Shown: positions 14,725 through 22,666, counted from the stretch's first letter. The stretch is DNA of 26,273 nt from CAYFXA01 sp964347135 (GCA_964347135.1 CAYFXA010000029.1:1-26273); one strand, 5' to 3'. The notes: a model not told the origin generated them from the letters alone. Translations and numbers: made by a program.

Positions 14725-16266
14725 TTACTTCCTTGCCAAATCAGCTAAATAGCTTAAAACTACTTTTCCAGACCGCCAAAAAACCTCTCCTGATTTTCTT
14801 TTTTGACTGCGGAGACGAAAATCCATCACCCGGCTAAAGTACTTTAAAGCAAACCAAACGTAATATTTAAATCTGTCCCAATTGGTTAAACCTTCTTTTA
14901 ACTTACGCCCCACAAACTCTGGCGTCCAAAAGGCACTATATATTCCTCTAACCAAGGCCATTATCTCTTCGTCTTTCATTGGTGTCTTCATCACCGGCTC
15001 CTTCATATCGTAACGATCCCAGTTTTGGGTTTTCAGCCACCTTTTTTCCTTACACTCCGTGAATAAAGGTGTTCCGGGATAGGGAATGACCACGGTTGCC
15101 TGAAGAGTATCAATCCAACCTTTTTTAAAAAAATTCCGGGCTAAATCAAGAGTTTTTAAAGCTTCTTTTTTTGTTTCCCAGGAATAACCAACCATTACTG
15201 TCACGTGGGGCCACAAACCCGCTTTTTTCGCCATAAAAACCATTTTAGGAATTAACTCTGCTTTGAGATTTTTATTAATTCGGTTCAAAGTCTTTTGATT
15301 GGCTGATTCTAAACCATAAAGCAAAAAGCGAAAACCAGCTTTAGCCATAAGATTATAATCTTTTTGGGAAAGACCAGTATTAAAGCGCATGTTACAGTCG
15401 ATTTTAATTTTTTTGTTGTAACCACGCTCCATCATTCCCTGGCAAAATTCTCTTAACCAATTCCCAACTGGAAAAGTACCACTGTCATCCATGATTTCTT
15501 TAATAGGATAGCGTTCCAAAATATAGCCAATTTCGTCCAGGGCTCTTTTGGGTGACATAGCTCGATAGTGTTTGCCGGGATAGAGCGTTGTCCAGGAACA
15601 AAAGGTGCATTGTCCCCACCAACAATCGCGACCAAACATGGTGTAAGTTCCAGGAACCCGACTGTAATTGCTGTTTTTATAAGCATAAAGTTTCCATTTG
15701 GTTAAATCGCGGTCAATAAAAGGCAGTTGGTCAAGATTGTGACGGAGAAGAAACTTACCCCTGGTTTTTACTTGTTTTCCCTGACGAAACCAAATCCCTG
15801 GTTCCAGTTTTTCTTTTTTGTTTAAATGATTAACCAGGTTTAAAAGAAGAAAATCATAATCACCACCTGTTAAAACATAATCAACTTTAGATTTTTCAAA
15901 ACTCTCTTTTGGCAGGGCGGTTATATGGTCCCCTGTTAAAACGGTTACCAGTTTAGGATTCTGAGTTTTAAGTTGGTTTATAATTTTCCAGTGTCTTTTC
16001 ACCACCGGAGTTTTGGTTTCGATCATTACCAAGTCCGGCTTTTCTTTTTTAAAAGCCTCATGCCATTCTTTGTAACTTTGTTCACCAGCAATCCCATCTA
16101 ACCAAGCAATATCATTGCCAGCTTCTTTGAGCAATGTTGCCGCATAAGCCGGCACCATGGGATAGGCATACCAAGGATCATGAGCCCACTGAAATTGACG
16201 GTTTTGGGCTAAAAAGGGAATGCCTTTTTCAGATTCAAGGGGTGGATAAGCGATAACAATTTTCAC
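14725..16266 (-). CDS. B12-binding-type radical SAM protein with CX4CX2C cluster motif
   Basis: A 513-aa protein, the first gene of operon B. The N-terminus has KIVIAYPPLESEKG, VPAYAATLLKEAGNDIAWLD, LVMIETKTP, TVLTGDHITALP and VLTGGDYDFLLLNL, the layout of the B12-binding domain in this class. The cluster loop is GRDCWWGQCTFCSW (C215, C220, C223), CX4CX2C rather than CX3CX2C. Core motifs EIMDDSGTFP, IDCNMRFNTG, LLYGLESANQ and VMVGYSWET follow. GTG at 16266 is chosen over an in-frame ATG at 16284 because the ATG lies inside an extended -10 element and the GTG start gives the normal N-terminus (V/M)KIVIAYPP. It probably catalyses a radical C-methylation or other modification; the substrate is unknown. 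Confidence 0.83.
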   Translation of the reverse strand: MKIVIAYPPLESEKGIPFLAQNRQFQWAHDPWYAYPMVPAYAATLLKEAGNDIAWLDGIAGEQSYKEWHEAFKKEKPDLVMIETKTPVVKRHWKIINQLKTQNPKLVTVLTGDHITALPKESFEKSKVDYVLTGGDYDFLLLNLVNHLNKKEKLEPGIWFRQGKQVKTRGKFLLRHNLDQLPFIDRDLTKWKLYAYKNSNYSRVPGTYTMFGRDCWWGQCTFCSWTTLYPGKHYRAMSPKRALDEIGYILERYPIKEIMDDSGTFPVGNWLREFCQGMMERGYNKKIKIDCNMRFNTGLSQKDYNLMAKAGFRFLLYGLESANQKTLNRINKNLKAELIPKMVFMAKKAGLWPHVTVMVGYSWETKKEALKTLDLARNFFKKGWIDTLQATVVIPYPGTPLFTECKEKRWLKTQNWDRYDMKEPVMKTPMKDEEIMALVRGIYSAFWTPEFVGRKLKEGLTNWDRFKYYVWFALKYFSRVMDFRLRSQKRKSGEVFWRSGKVVLSYLADLARK

Positions 16267-16274
16267 TAAGAGCA

Positions 16275-16283
16275 AGTATATCA
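16275..16283 (-). promoter_or_regulatory. Extended -10 promoter element of operon B
   Basis: The minus strand reads TGATATACT (16283-16275): TG, one base, then TATACT (5 of 6). The -35 position (TTTTCT at 16303-16298) is poor, as is usual for extended -10 promoters. Transcription would start near 16268-16267, right at the GTG start codon at 16266, giving a leaderless or nearly leaderless message. Confidence 0.5.
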
Positions 16284-16284
16284 T
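16279..16284 (+). promoter_or_regulatory. Possible -10 element of the kinase-like gene
   Basis: TATCAT (5 of 6 to TATAAT) lies 18 nt before the ATG at 16303, overlapping the minus-strand -10 on the other strand. No good -35 is seen at 16-18 nt spacing. A GAGG (16292-16295) lies 7 nt before the ATG and acts as the Shine-Dalgarno. Confidence 0.35.
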
Positions 16285-16302
16285 AGAAACCGAGGCTAGA
16301 AA

Positions 16303-17403
16303 ATGATAAAATCAACTCAAATGAGAGAAAAATTCAATTCAACCGAAGAACTACCACTTAACCAGGCAGCTAGAGAAATCGGCCAGGTCTTGGTTCAAGC
16401 TCTAAATATTAATCGTCTGAATAAAGTTGAACAACCTTATAGAATCGAAAGAATTGGTGAGGCGGAGACAAGAGAAAATTTTCCCCCTAGCCATCAAAGC
16501 AAAAGGCATTTATTTTGGGGTGAAATTGGGAAAGAAGAAATCGTAATCGAGCATTATTCAGACATTTCCTATTGTCAAGATCCGGATTATTTTAAAAGAA
16601 TGTACCAGGGTGCTCGAGATTTTTACGGTGGTCAGTCAACAGAGTTCACCAACAAAAAATTGGGCCCTAAATTATTGGGGTGTGATGACGAAACAATGAC
16701 TTTAATTATTGAGAGATGTGAGCATGACTTAACATTTTACTTTTCCTCAACCGATGAAGAAGAACTGCGACGAATAATCGAATCATCCATTGATTTATTT
16801 AAAAAAACTTGGGAGTCTTCAAAAGAAGAAAACAATCTCCACCCCCGGTATGTCAGAGCCTTTCTTGTTCCAGAATACTTTTTTCTTGAGGGAAAAAAGG
16901 TTGAAGATTACCTAAAAAATAGGAACTTAATAAGCCTTTATAAACAAACTCAGGAAGAGCTCGAAGAATATCTTCGTCGATTGGAGCCGTTTCCTTTTCA
17001 AAGAGGATTCGGTTTTCCTGATGTCCAACCCTCTAATTTGGTTGAAGACAAAGAAGGTAATGTTCTTTTCATCGATGTGGCCAAACCGGAATATGCTTAT
17101 CATTGGCTTAATCAATTGGGCCAACTTTACCAAGGAGCAAACAAAAAATCGCCCAGCTCACTTTTCACCCAAACCTTGGAAGAAAGAGCTCTTCAACTAA
17201 TTGAATCTGCACCAGACCCAGAACTAGCCGTTTGTTTGTTTGCTCTAGGAAGAATGAACCGGTTATTAATCCTTTGTACTTTAAGGAACATTGTCTACAA
17301 TGTTGAAACAGGCCAAGGAGCTCATGAACAAATGATAAGGGAAAATCTAACCAAAATCGGCAATTTGATGAAATCCACCTCTGCTAAAGAGATAGTGAAA
17401 TAG
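16303..17403 (+). CDS. Aminoglycoside-phosphotransferase/kinase-fold protein, divergent
   Basis: A 366-aa soluble protein. LGPKLLGCDDETMTLIIERC (about 120-139) resembles the strand and hinge that precede the ATP site in APH-type kinases. GFPDVQPSN (237-245) matches the HGDxxxxN catalytic loop with D240 and N245 kept and the His replaced by Phe. NVLFIDVAKPEY has D259 where the metal-binding Asp is expected, 14 residues after N245. The beta-3 Lys is not evident (EEIVIEHY near 78-85). It may phosphorylate a sugar or lipid precursor, or be a degenerate kinase. ATG at 16303 is favoured by GAGG 7 nt upstream; a second in-frame ATG at 16321 is possible. It stands alone between operons B and C. Confidence 0.62.
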   Translation: MIKSTQMREKFNSTEELPLNQAAREIGQVLVQALNINRLNKVEQPYRIERIGEAETRENFPPSHQSKRHLFWGEIGKEEIVIEHYSDISYCQDPDYFKRMYQGARDFYGGQSTEFTNKKLGPKLLGCDDETMTLIIERCEHDLTFYFSSTDEEELRRIIESSIDLFKKTWESSKEENNLHPRYVRAFLVPEYFFLEGKKVEDYLKNRNLISLYKQTQEELEEYLRRLEPFPFQRGFGFPDVQPSNLVEDKEGNVLFIDVAKPEYAYHWLNQLGQLYQGANKKSPSSLFTQTLEERALQLIESAPDPELAVCLFALGRMNRLLILCTLRNIVYNVETGQGAHEQMIRENLTKIGNLMKSTSAKEIVK

Positions 17404-17441
17404 AGCCAACTGTTAGCCCCCTCTATCAAAAAGTCTTTTAA

Positions 17442-18422
17442 TCATCTTTTCAGTTTTGGAGAGAAAAAGCCCTTAATAAAAAAGCTTCCATAGATAACGT
17501 GGGTAAGAAAAATTGAGGGAATGACTAAAAGAGATAGTTTGAGATTTTTTTCTTTAAGGTAGACTTGAATTGCGGTTGCTAAAAGGAGCGCCAGATAGGT
17601 ACCAAGGGCACTAAAATAAATAATCTTAAAAATTGGGTGAACAAAAAAGAGAAAAAAACCAACGATTAATCCTAAAAAAAACAAAGTCGGAATGAGATAA
17701 CCGACTCGTAATGACGTTCTTGGTAAAACCCTGGCAAAGTGGCCTCGATGGATAGCATAGCGAGTAATCTGCTTTAAATGAGGCCCAAAAACTTCGCGGC
17801 GATGGTGGTAAACTAAAACTTTGGGATCATAGATTATTTTCTTTTTTAATTTTTTAGTTAAATCCAAACATAATTTTGTGTCCTCGCCCGGCCAAAAATG
17901 AGAATCGAACCCGCCCACTTTTATAAAATCTTCTTTTTTGACCAAAAGATTGACGCTCGGATAGTCGTCGATTTCTTTTCTAGGATAAACCGCGCATCGA
18001 TAAGTACCTGCCCCACTACTCCCCAACCAACTAGACCAAACATAACCTGAAGCTTTTTGATGGAGGTTATTATGTGGTGGTGTCAAGGTCGGTCCGCAAA
18101 CACCAGTAATTTTGTTACTCTCTTTAAAAATTTTAATCGCATTTTTTAACCAGTTTTTCTCTGGGTAAGAATCATCATCTAAAAAAGCAAGAATTTTGCC
18201 TTTTGCCTTTTTGGCACCAATATCTCTTTTATCCGCTGGTCCGGTTTTGGGCCAGGTGGAAATAATTCGGGTTTTGGAAAATTTTTCTTTTGTTTTTTTA
18301 TCAGGGAGAATGATAATTTCATAATTTTTGTAAGTTTGTTTTAAAATCGCCGGAACCGTTTCCTGACGAATATAATTATTTATTTTTTTAACTATGACGA
18401 TTACAGAGACTTTTGGAGTCAT
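17442..18422 (-). CDS. GT2 glycosyltransferase with C-terminal membrane helices
   Basis: A 326-aa GT-A enzyme and the last gene of operon C. It has KVSVIVIVKKINNYIRQ (about 4-20), YEIIILPDKKTK, GAKKAKGKILAFLDDDSYP with DDD at 82-84 for metal/nucleotide binding, and LVKKEDFIKVGGFD. PGEDTKLCLDL carries the catalytic acidic pair. After YDPKVLVYHHRREVF come three or four C-terminal helices that hold it at the membrane. The YxxxxHHRRE-type segment is common in membrane-linked GT2 enzymes of surface glycan loci. Its ATG overlaps the DPM1-like stop (ATGA). It converges with the kinase-like gene, leaving a 38-nt gap in which I see no convincing terminator. Confidence 0.86.
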   Translation of the reverse strand: MTPKVSVIVIVKKINNYIRQETVPAILKQTYKNYEIIILPDKKTKEKFSKTRIISTWPKTGPADKRDIGAKKAKGKILAFLDDDSYPEKNWLKNAIKIFKESNKITGVCGPTLTPPHNNLHQKASGYVWSSWLGSSGAGTYRCAVYPRKEIDDYPSVNLLVKKEDFIKVGGFDSHFWPGEDTKLCLDLTKKLKKKIIYDPKVLVYHHRREVFGPHLKQITRYAIHRGHFARVLPRTSLRVGYLIPTLFFLGLIVGFFLFFVHPIFKIIYFSALGTYLALLLATAIQVYLKEKNLKLSLLVIPSIFLTHVIYGSFFIKGFFSPKLKR

Positions 18423-19219
18423 TGATTTTTAATGATTAAATCGGAATCATTGTGCCACTTGCTTTTACTATGGTCATCATAATAGCGAAGGAGTCGAAGA
18501 CGATAAATAATAGCCAGAGTGTCAATCAGTGCCATTTTCATAGCATCAATTGTGGCCGCGTGGGTTAAATCCTGGAAATTGTAACTAATTCTCACTGGCG
18601 CCTCAAAAATTCTTTTGTAGCCAAGCCGATGAGCGACGCTTAACATTTCCAAGTCAAAAGCATATTGTTTAACTAACAGGCGTGGCAAAACATCTTCCAA
18701 AACTTTGCGGCGAAAAATTTTCAGGCCCGCCTGGGTATCGCGGATATTAAGGCCAGTAAAAATTCTTACAAAAAGCTGGTAAAGTCTGCTGATGATTCTT
18801 CTTTCTAGAGGATAGTTTATTTGGGAAACGGGATGACGTTTTGAGCCAACAATAATATCAGCATCATACCACTCCATATGTTCTAAAATCATCCTGATTC
18901 CATTGGGATCGATTTCCATACCAGCGTCAATAAAAGCAACCGGATCACCCCTTGCTCTTGCCATGCCGTAGCGAACAGCGTGCCCCTTACCTTTGTTTAC
19001 GTCATAACCAATCACTTTGATTTTTCTTGACTTAACCTTTTTTGCGTTTTCAAAAGTTCTATCAACTTTCCCGTCGATAACGCAAATAATTTCGTAATCG
19101 TAGCGAACCTGGTCAAGCACCTCTTTAACTCGCTGAAGGTCTTTTTTGATTGTTTTTTCTTGTTTATAAGCGGGAACGATAACCGAAAGCAGCCGCTCCT
19201 TTGTCTTTTTTTTCATCAT
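18419..19219 (-). CDS. DPM1-like polyprenyl-phosphate glycosyltransferase (GT2)
   Basis: A 266-aa protein with LLSVIVPAYKQEKTIKKDL (10-28), YEIICVIDGKVDRT, GYDVNKGKGHAVRYGM, VAFIDAGMEIDPNG, DIIVGSKRHP, LNIRDTQAGLKIFRR and KQYAFDLEMLSVAHRLGYK. This is the motif series of dolichol/polyprenyl-phosphate mannosyl- or glucosyltransferases. The usual DAD reads DAG (98-100). It would load one sugar from a nucleotide donor onto polyprenyl phosphate at the inner face, making donors for the GT-C enzymes encoded around it. There is no C-terminal helix, so it is probably peripheral. The ATG at 19219 (or the next codon) lies inside the flippase gene, giving a 56-nt overlap; no better start exists before the GT-A strand. 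Confidence 0.85.
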   Translation of the reverse strand: MMKKKTKERLLSVIVPAYKQEKTIKKDLQRVKEVLDQVRYDYEIICVIDGKVDRTFENAKKVKSRKIKVIGYDVNKGKGHAVRYGMARARGDPVAFIDAGMEIDPNGIRMILEHMEWYDADIIVGSKRHPVSQINYPLERRIISRLYQLFVRIFTGLNIRDTQAGLKIFRRKVLEDVLPRLLVKQYAFDLEMLSVAHRLGYKRIFEAPVRISYNFQDLTHAATIDAMKMALIDTLAIIYRLRLLRYYDDHSKSKWHNDSDLIIKNQ

Positions 19220-20465
19220 AAAAATGATATATCAAAAGGGTAATGAGGAGCAAGCTGAGAACAGAAACCGAAACCCAAACTACTTGGGATAAATTCTGAT
19301 GAAAAAGAGAAATGAAAAGAATCTGGGCAATTGCCGCTATAATTGGCAAAATAACCACTTTAACTTTTTTAATTGATAGATAAAAATTTGTTAATAAATA
19401 AGAAAAGGAGTAAAGGCTCAAAAAAATGGCAAAGAGCCAAAGGTAATGTGAAGCAAGGAGATATTGGCTACCGTAGAGAATGTTGATCATTAATTTGGGA
19501 AAAAGAAAATAAATTCCACTAATTGCCAAACAAACAAGAAAAACTAAGCCAAAACTTAGCTTAAAAAGGTTGGAATATTTTTTGCCGTTAGCGTGCCTTT
19601 CGGAAACCATAGGAAACATAACCATCACCACTGGAGTTGAGGCGAAGAAAATTATTTTTCCCAATGTTGCCAAAGCAGCGTAAAAGCCAGCTTCTTGAGC
19701 AGGAAGAAAATGACGAACTAAAATAATGTCGGTAGTGTAAAGAGAAGTAAAAGCTAGAATTGAGAAAAAAACTGGCAAAGCATAAGAAAACACTTCCTTG
19801 CCCTCAAACCCTTTTCTCTCTTTTTTTGTGCCAATAATTTTTTTAATAAAAAAGAAGGCAACAGCGTAGCTGATAACCATTCCTGTTAATATAGCTGAAG
19901 TTGCCCCTAAAACACGGTAGCCTAAATAAACCAAAACCATGGCTAAAATCAACTTTATAGCCACATTGACAATACCAACAATCGCATACCAGCTAAAACG
20001 GAGAAACCCTTGCAAAGTGGCTTGGTTAATCGATAAAAAAATCCCTGCAAAAGAAACGGCGCCAATGATTATTAAAAGTATATTTGATTCTAAATGCAAA
20101 AAGGAAGCGAGCCAAGGAGAAACAATCAGATAAACTAAAAAACAAATTGAACCAAAAAAAAGTACTTTTCTATTTATCCATTTAAAAAAATAGTTTACCG
20201 TTGTCATTTTTTTTTGTCCTCTTAAGGCAGAGACATACTTAACAATTACCAAAGCAAGAGCTGCCATAGGAATACTCAGCAAATAAGAAATAGAAATTAA
20301 CGAAGCAAGAATCCCATAATCAATTGGACCCAACATTCTGCCCATCACCAGATGGTAAAGATAGTTGCCAAAATTGGCAAACATATTTCCAGCAAACAAA
20401 ACAGCACTCCCAGCGATTAGTTGATTGTCGATAGAATCTCTTATGAATTTTTTAATAAAATCCAT
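19164..20465 (-). CDS. Wzx-type lipid-linked oligosaccharide flippase (polysaccharide biosynthesis protein)
   Basis: A 433-aa protein with about 12 hydrophobic helices. The N-terminus contains AGSAVLFAGNMFANFGNYLY and GRMLGPIDYGILASLISISY, the signature of the MOP/MVF polysaccharide transporter family (Polysacc_synt). LPAQEAGFYAALATLGKIIF in the second half is the matching repeat. It would move a polyprenyl-linked oligosaccharide from the inner to the outer face. It starts with ATG 7 nt after the PIG-V-like gene. The C-terminal 18 residues are encoded in the same DNA as the N-terminus of the DPM1-like protein in another frame. It is the only exporter in the window; no ABC exporter is seen. 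Confidence 0.88.
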   Translation of the reverse strand: MDFIKKFIRDSIDNQLIAGSAVLFAGNMFANFGNYLYHLVMGRMLGPIDYGILASLISISYLLSIPMAALALVIVKYVSALRGQKKMTTVNYFFKWINRKVLFFGSICFLVYLIVSPWLASFLHLESNILLIIIGAVSFAGIFLSINQATLQGFLRFSWYAIVGIVNVAIKLILAMVLVYLGYRVLGATSAILTGMVISYAVAFFFIKKIIGTKKERKGFEGKEVFSYALPVFFSILAFTSLYTTDIILVRHFLPAQEAGFYAALATLGKIIFFASTPVVMVMFPMVSERHANGKKYSNLFKLSFGLVFLVCLAISGIYFLFPKLMINILYGSQYLLASHYLWLFAIFLSLYSFSYLLTNFYLSIKKVKVVILPIIAAIAQILFISLFHQNLSQVVWVSVSVLSLLLITLLIYHFYDEKKDKGAAAFGYRSRL

Positions 20466-20472
20466 CCGGTTT

Positions 20473-21657
20473 TTAGGCTAACCAATAGCCTCGGGTAAAA
20501 AATAACAGGGAAACAATTAATAAAGGAATGGCGATCAAGGGATAAAGAATTCTCAACCATTTATACTTTTCTGCCCAAATAGCAAGAAGAATAAAACCAG
20601 GAAAAAGCGCCAAAGCATAGCGGGGCAAGGAAGAGAAGGTTCCTGTTAAAGTGGGTGCAAGATAAACCAAAGCCATAAAAGTGACATAGGCAAACCAACG
20701 CCGCAAATAAGCAAAAATTATTAAAAAGAAGAAGGTTATCCCCGTCAGGAATTCCAAAAGACATACAAAATAAGTTGACGTGAATTTATCAACCGTCATT
20801 AACATTTTGAAATAGCGCCAAAAAACTTGATAAAGCAAAACTAATTTAGTGGCTTTTTCTCCAGCACCAAAATAAGGCTGGCCTTGAATAAACAGGAGTG
20901 GATCTTGAAATTTAGCTGCCAAATAAGTCATGTAACCCACCAAACCCAAGGGAATAAATAAGAGGGGCATCAGGTTACTGAAAAAATATTGCCAATTCCG
21001 CCTTGATTTTTCGGATAAATTAGATTGAAGCCAAAGTTCAACCAATAAAGCGGGAAAAAGAAAAACTCCAGCCAAACGGGTGGAAGTAGCCAATAGACCA
21101 AAAATGCCGGCTAGCCACCAGTGTTTGGTCCTGGCAAAAAAGAAACTTGCCAAGATTAAAACCAAAAACAATGATTCGGCGTAAACAACACTAAAATAAA
21201 AAGCAGTAGGAAAAATCAGCAAATAGATAGCTGCCCTTCTGGCAACACTTTTTTGGTAATCTAACCTGATTAATTTATAGAAAATAAATAAAGCGAAAAA
21301 CAAACTAACAAAAGAAATAAATAAACCTCCGACTAAATCGCGCCCACCAAAAAAAGGTCTTATTTCTTTAATTAGCTCAGGATAAAGAGGAAAAAAAACT
21401 TGTTGATAAATACCATAGCCTCTTCGAGAAATATTCAAATAATGGATGCCATCAAAATTGGCTCGGCTCCAGAGCCAACGGGGATTTACGATTCTCTTCT
21501 CGGTATAAAGATATTCCCTTGTCGTGGGGAAGTATTCTTCACCCAAAGCAATTAAACCACCAATTAAAACTTGCCAGATGATAAAAACCGTTAGAATAAA
21601 AAGAAGAAGTTTTTTATTTTTCTGCCACCACTTTCTGATATACTTTGTAAGTTTCAT
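20473..21657 (-). CDS. PIG-V-like GT-C mannosyltransferase family protein
   Basis: A 394-aa protein with about nine helices. After the first helix (about 17-37) a long outward loop carries WLWSRANFDGIHYLNISRRG (about 61-80) with the acidic D69, and FFPLYPELI (88-96). Then come FPTAFYFSVVYAESLFL (149-165) and TSTRLAG (191-197). This set (W-D-x-x-Y, GY, FFPLYP, then the FPTAFF-SESLFL and TR-x-x-G blocks) is the signature of the GPI mannosyltransferase PIG-V family (GT76) and its bacterial homologues. It would add a sugar from a polyprenyl-phosphate donor on the outer face. ATG at 21657 is chosen; a TTG two codons upstream is possible. It overlaps the upstream GT4 gene by 44 nt. Confidence 0.8.
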   Translation of the reverse strand: MKLTKYIRKWWQKNKKLLLFILTVFIIWQVLIGGLIALGEEYFPTTREYLYTEKRIVNPRWLWSRANFDGIHYLNISRRGYGIYQQVFFPLYPELIKEIRPFFGGRDLVGGLFISFVSLFFALFIFYKLIRLDYQKSVARRAAIYLLIFPTAFYFSVVYAESLFLVLILASFFFARTKHWWLAGIFGLLATSTRLAGVFLFPALLVELWLQSNLSEKSRRNWQYFFSNLMPLLFIPLGLVGYMTYLAAKFQDPLLFIQGQPYFGAGEKATKLVLLYQVFWRYFKMLMTVDKFTSTYFVCLLEFLTGITFFFLIIFAYLRRWFAYVTFMALVYLAPTLTGTFSSLPRYALALFPGFILLAIWAEKYKWLRILYPLIAIPLLIVSLLFFTRGYWLA

Positions 21658-22666
21658 TGGCAACTTTTTCCCAGCTAAATTTTTTAACTTGTTCTAAACC
21701 TCTGGCAATCAACTTTTCGCGCAAGTCTTCATCTTCAATTGCCACCGTCAAGCCATTGGCTATATCATTTATATCATATGGGTCAACGAAAACCGCAGCT
21801 TTATTCGCAATTTCCGGTAAACTGGCTTTTTTACTCGTTACCACTGGCGTTCCAGATGCCATTGCTTCCAAAATTGGCAAGCCAAAACCTTCATAAAATG
21901 AGGGTTGGCAATAAATGGTGGCTAAGTTGTAAATCACTACCAAATCATCATCGGGAACAAATCCCAAACGGATTACTCCCGGATCTTTGCCATACAGTTT
22001 AATTAATTGAACCAGGGGTTGATTCTCAATGTTCTTTCGGTCAAACTTTTTCTGAATTGCCTGTTTACCAACGACCACCAATGGCATTTTTACTGATTTA
22101 CAGGCTTTCACTAGACCCAAAATGTTTTTATTATAATTAACATCACCAACATAAAGAATAAATCGGGGTGGTAAATGGTATTTCTTTTTAATCTTCTCCA
22201 ATTTTTTTTCTTCTTTAACTAACTGAAAAATGTTAGCCGCGGCTAAATAAACCACATGAATTTTATTTTTGGGATAGCCTAAAAATTTGGCAATATCTTT
22301 TTTTGAATTTTTAGTATCGGCAATGACTCCATTGACTGTTTTTAAAACCAGCTTTTGAGCTCCAAATTTCAGCTTTCCTTTTATTCCCGGAGGATAGTGT
22401 TCAGGAAATACCAATGGGGTTGTATCGTGGATGGTAACAACCGTTTTTCTTCCTCTCATTAATGGTAGTGTTCTGAAGAATAAATCGAAGTAAGGGTAGT
22501 GAACCAAATCGCAATCTTTGGGAATTTTGTTATCCTCAATCAAAACAACCTCAAAATCAGTTTTTTTAACTCCCTGAAGGGCTTTAACCAGGTGTTTTGT
22601 GTAAAAACCAATTCCCCGAAATCGATGGGCAGATTTTAATGGTGAGACATCAATTGCTACTTTCAT
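21614..22666 (-). CDS. GT4 family glycosyltransferase (GT-B)
   Basis: A 350-aa GT-B enzyme. It has MKVAIDVSPLKSAHRFRGIG with the glycine-rich acceptor loop, TVVTIHDTTPLVFPEHYP, VIADTKNSKKDI, RFILYVGDVNYNKNILGLV, VIRLGFVPDDDLVVIYNLA and YEGFGLPILEAMASGTPVV with both Glu of EX7E (E259, E267). This is the common mannosyl/glucosyltransferase type of O-antigen and capsule loci, and the most canonical of the three GT4 enzymes here. ATG at 22666 overlaps the upstream GT2 stop (ATGA) and has AAAGG 6 nt before it. It acts in the cytoplasm on a nucleotide-sugar donor; the sugar is unknown. Confidence 0.9.
   Translation of the reverse strand: MKVAIDVSPLKSAHRFRGIGFYTKHLVKALQGVKKTDFEVVLIEDNKIPKDCDLVHYPYFDLFFRTLPLMRGRKTVVTIHDTTPLVFPEHYPPGIKGKLKFGAQKLVLKTVNGVIADTKNSKKDIAKFLGYPKNKIHVVYLAAANIFQLVKEEKKLEKIKKKYHLPPRFILYVGDVNYNKNILGLVKACKSVKMPLVVVGKQAIQKKFDRKNIENQPLVQLIKLYGKDPGVIRLGFVPDDDLVVIYNLATIYCQPSFYEGFGLPILEAMASGTPVVTSKKASLPEIANKAAVFVDPYDINDIANGLTVAIEDEDLREKLIARGLEQVKKFSWEKVANETYKVYQKVVAEK

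Noticed and set aside
16250..16267. CGATAACAATTTTCAC resembles the lac operator half-site and its flank.
   Set aside because: It is the coding sequence for the first residues (KIVIAYPP) of the radical SAM protein on the other strand, there is no symmetric half-site, and no LacI-type gene is near.
16267..16284. ATG start for the first radical SAM protein, six codons upstream of the GTG.
   Set aside because: The ATG overlaps an extended -10 element and adds IYLLL before the normal N-terminus; GTG at 16266 fits better, though this is not proven.
17404..17441. Possible terminator hairpin (ATAGAG/CTCTAT, 17400-17405 with 17421-17426) between the kinase-like gene and operon C.
   Set aside because: The stem has only 6 bp, the loop is 15 nt, and no T-run follows on either strand in the right place.
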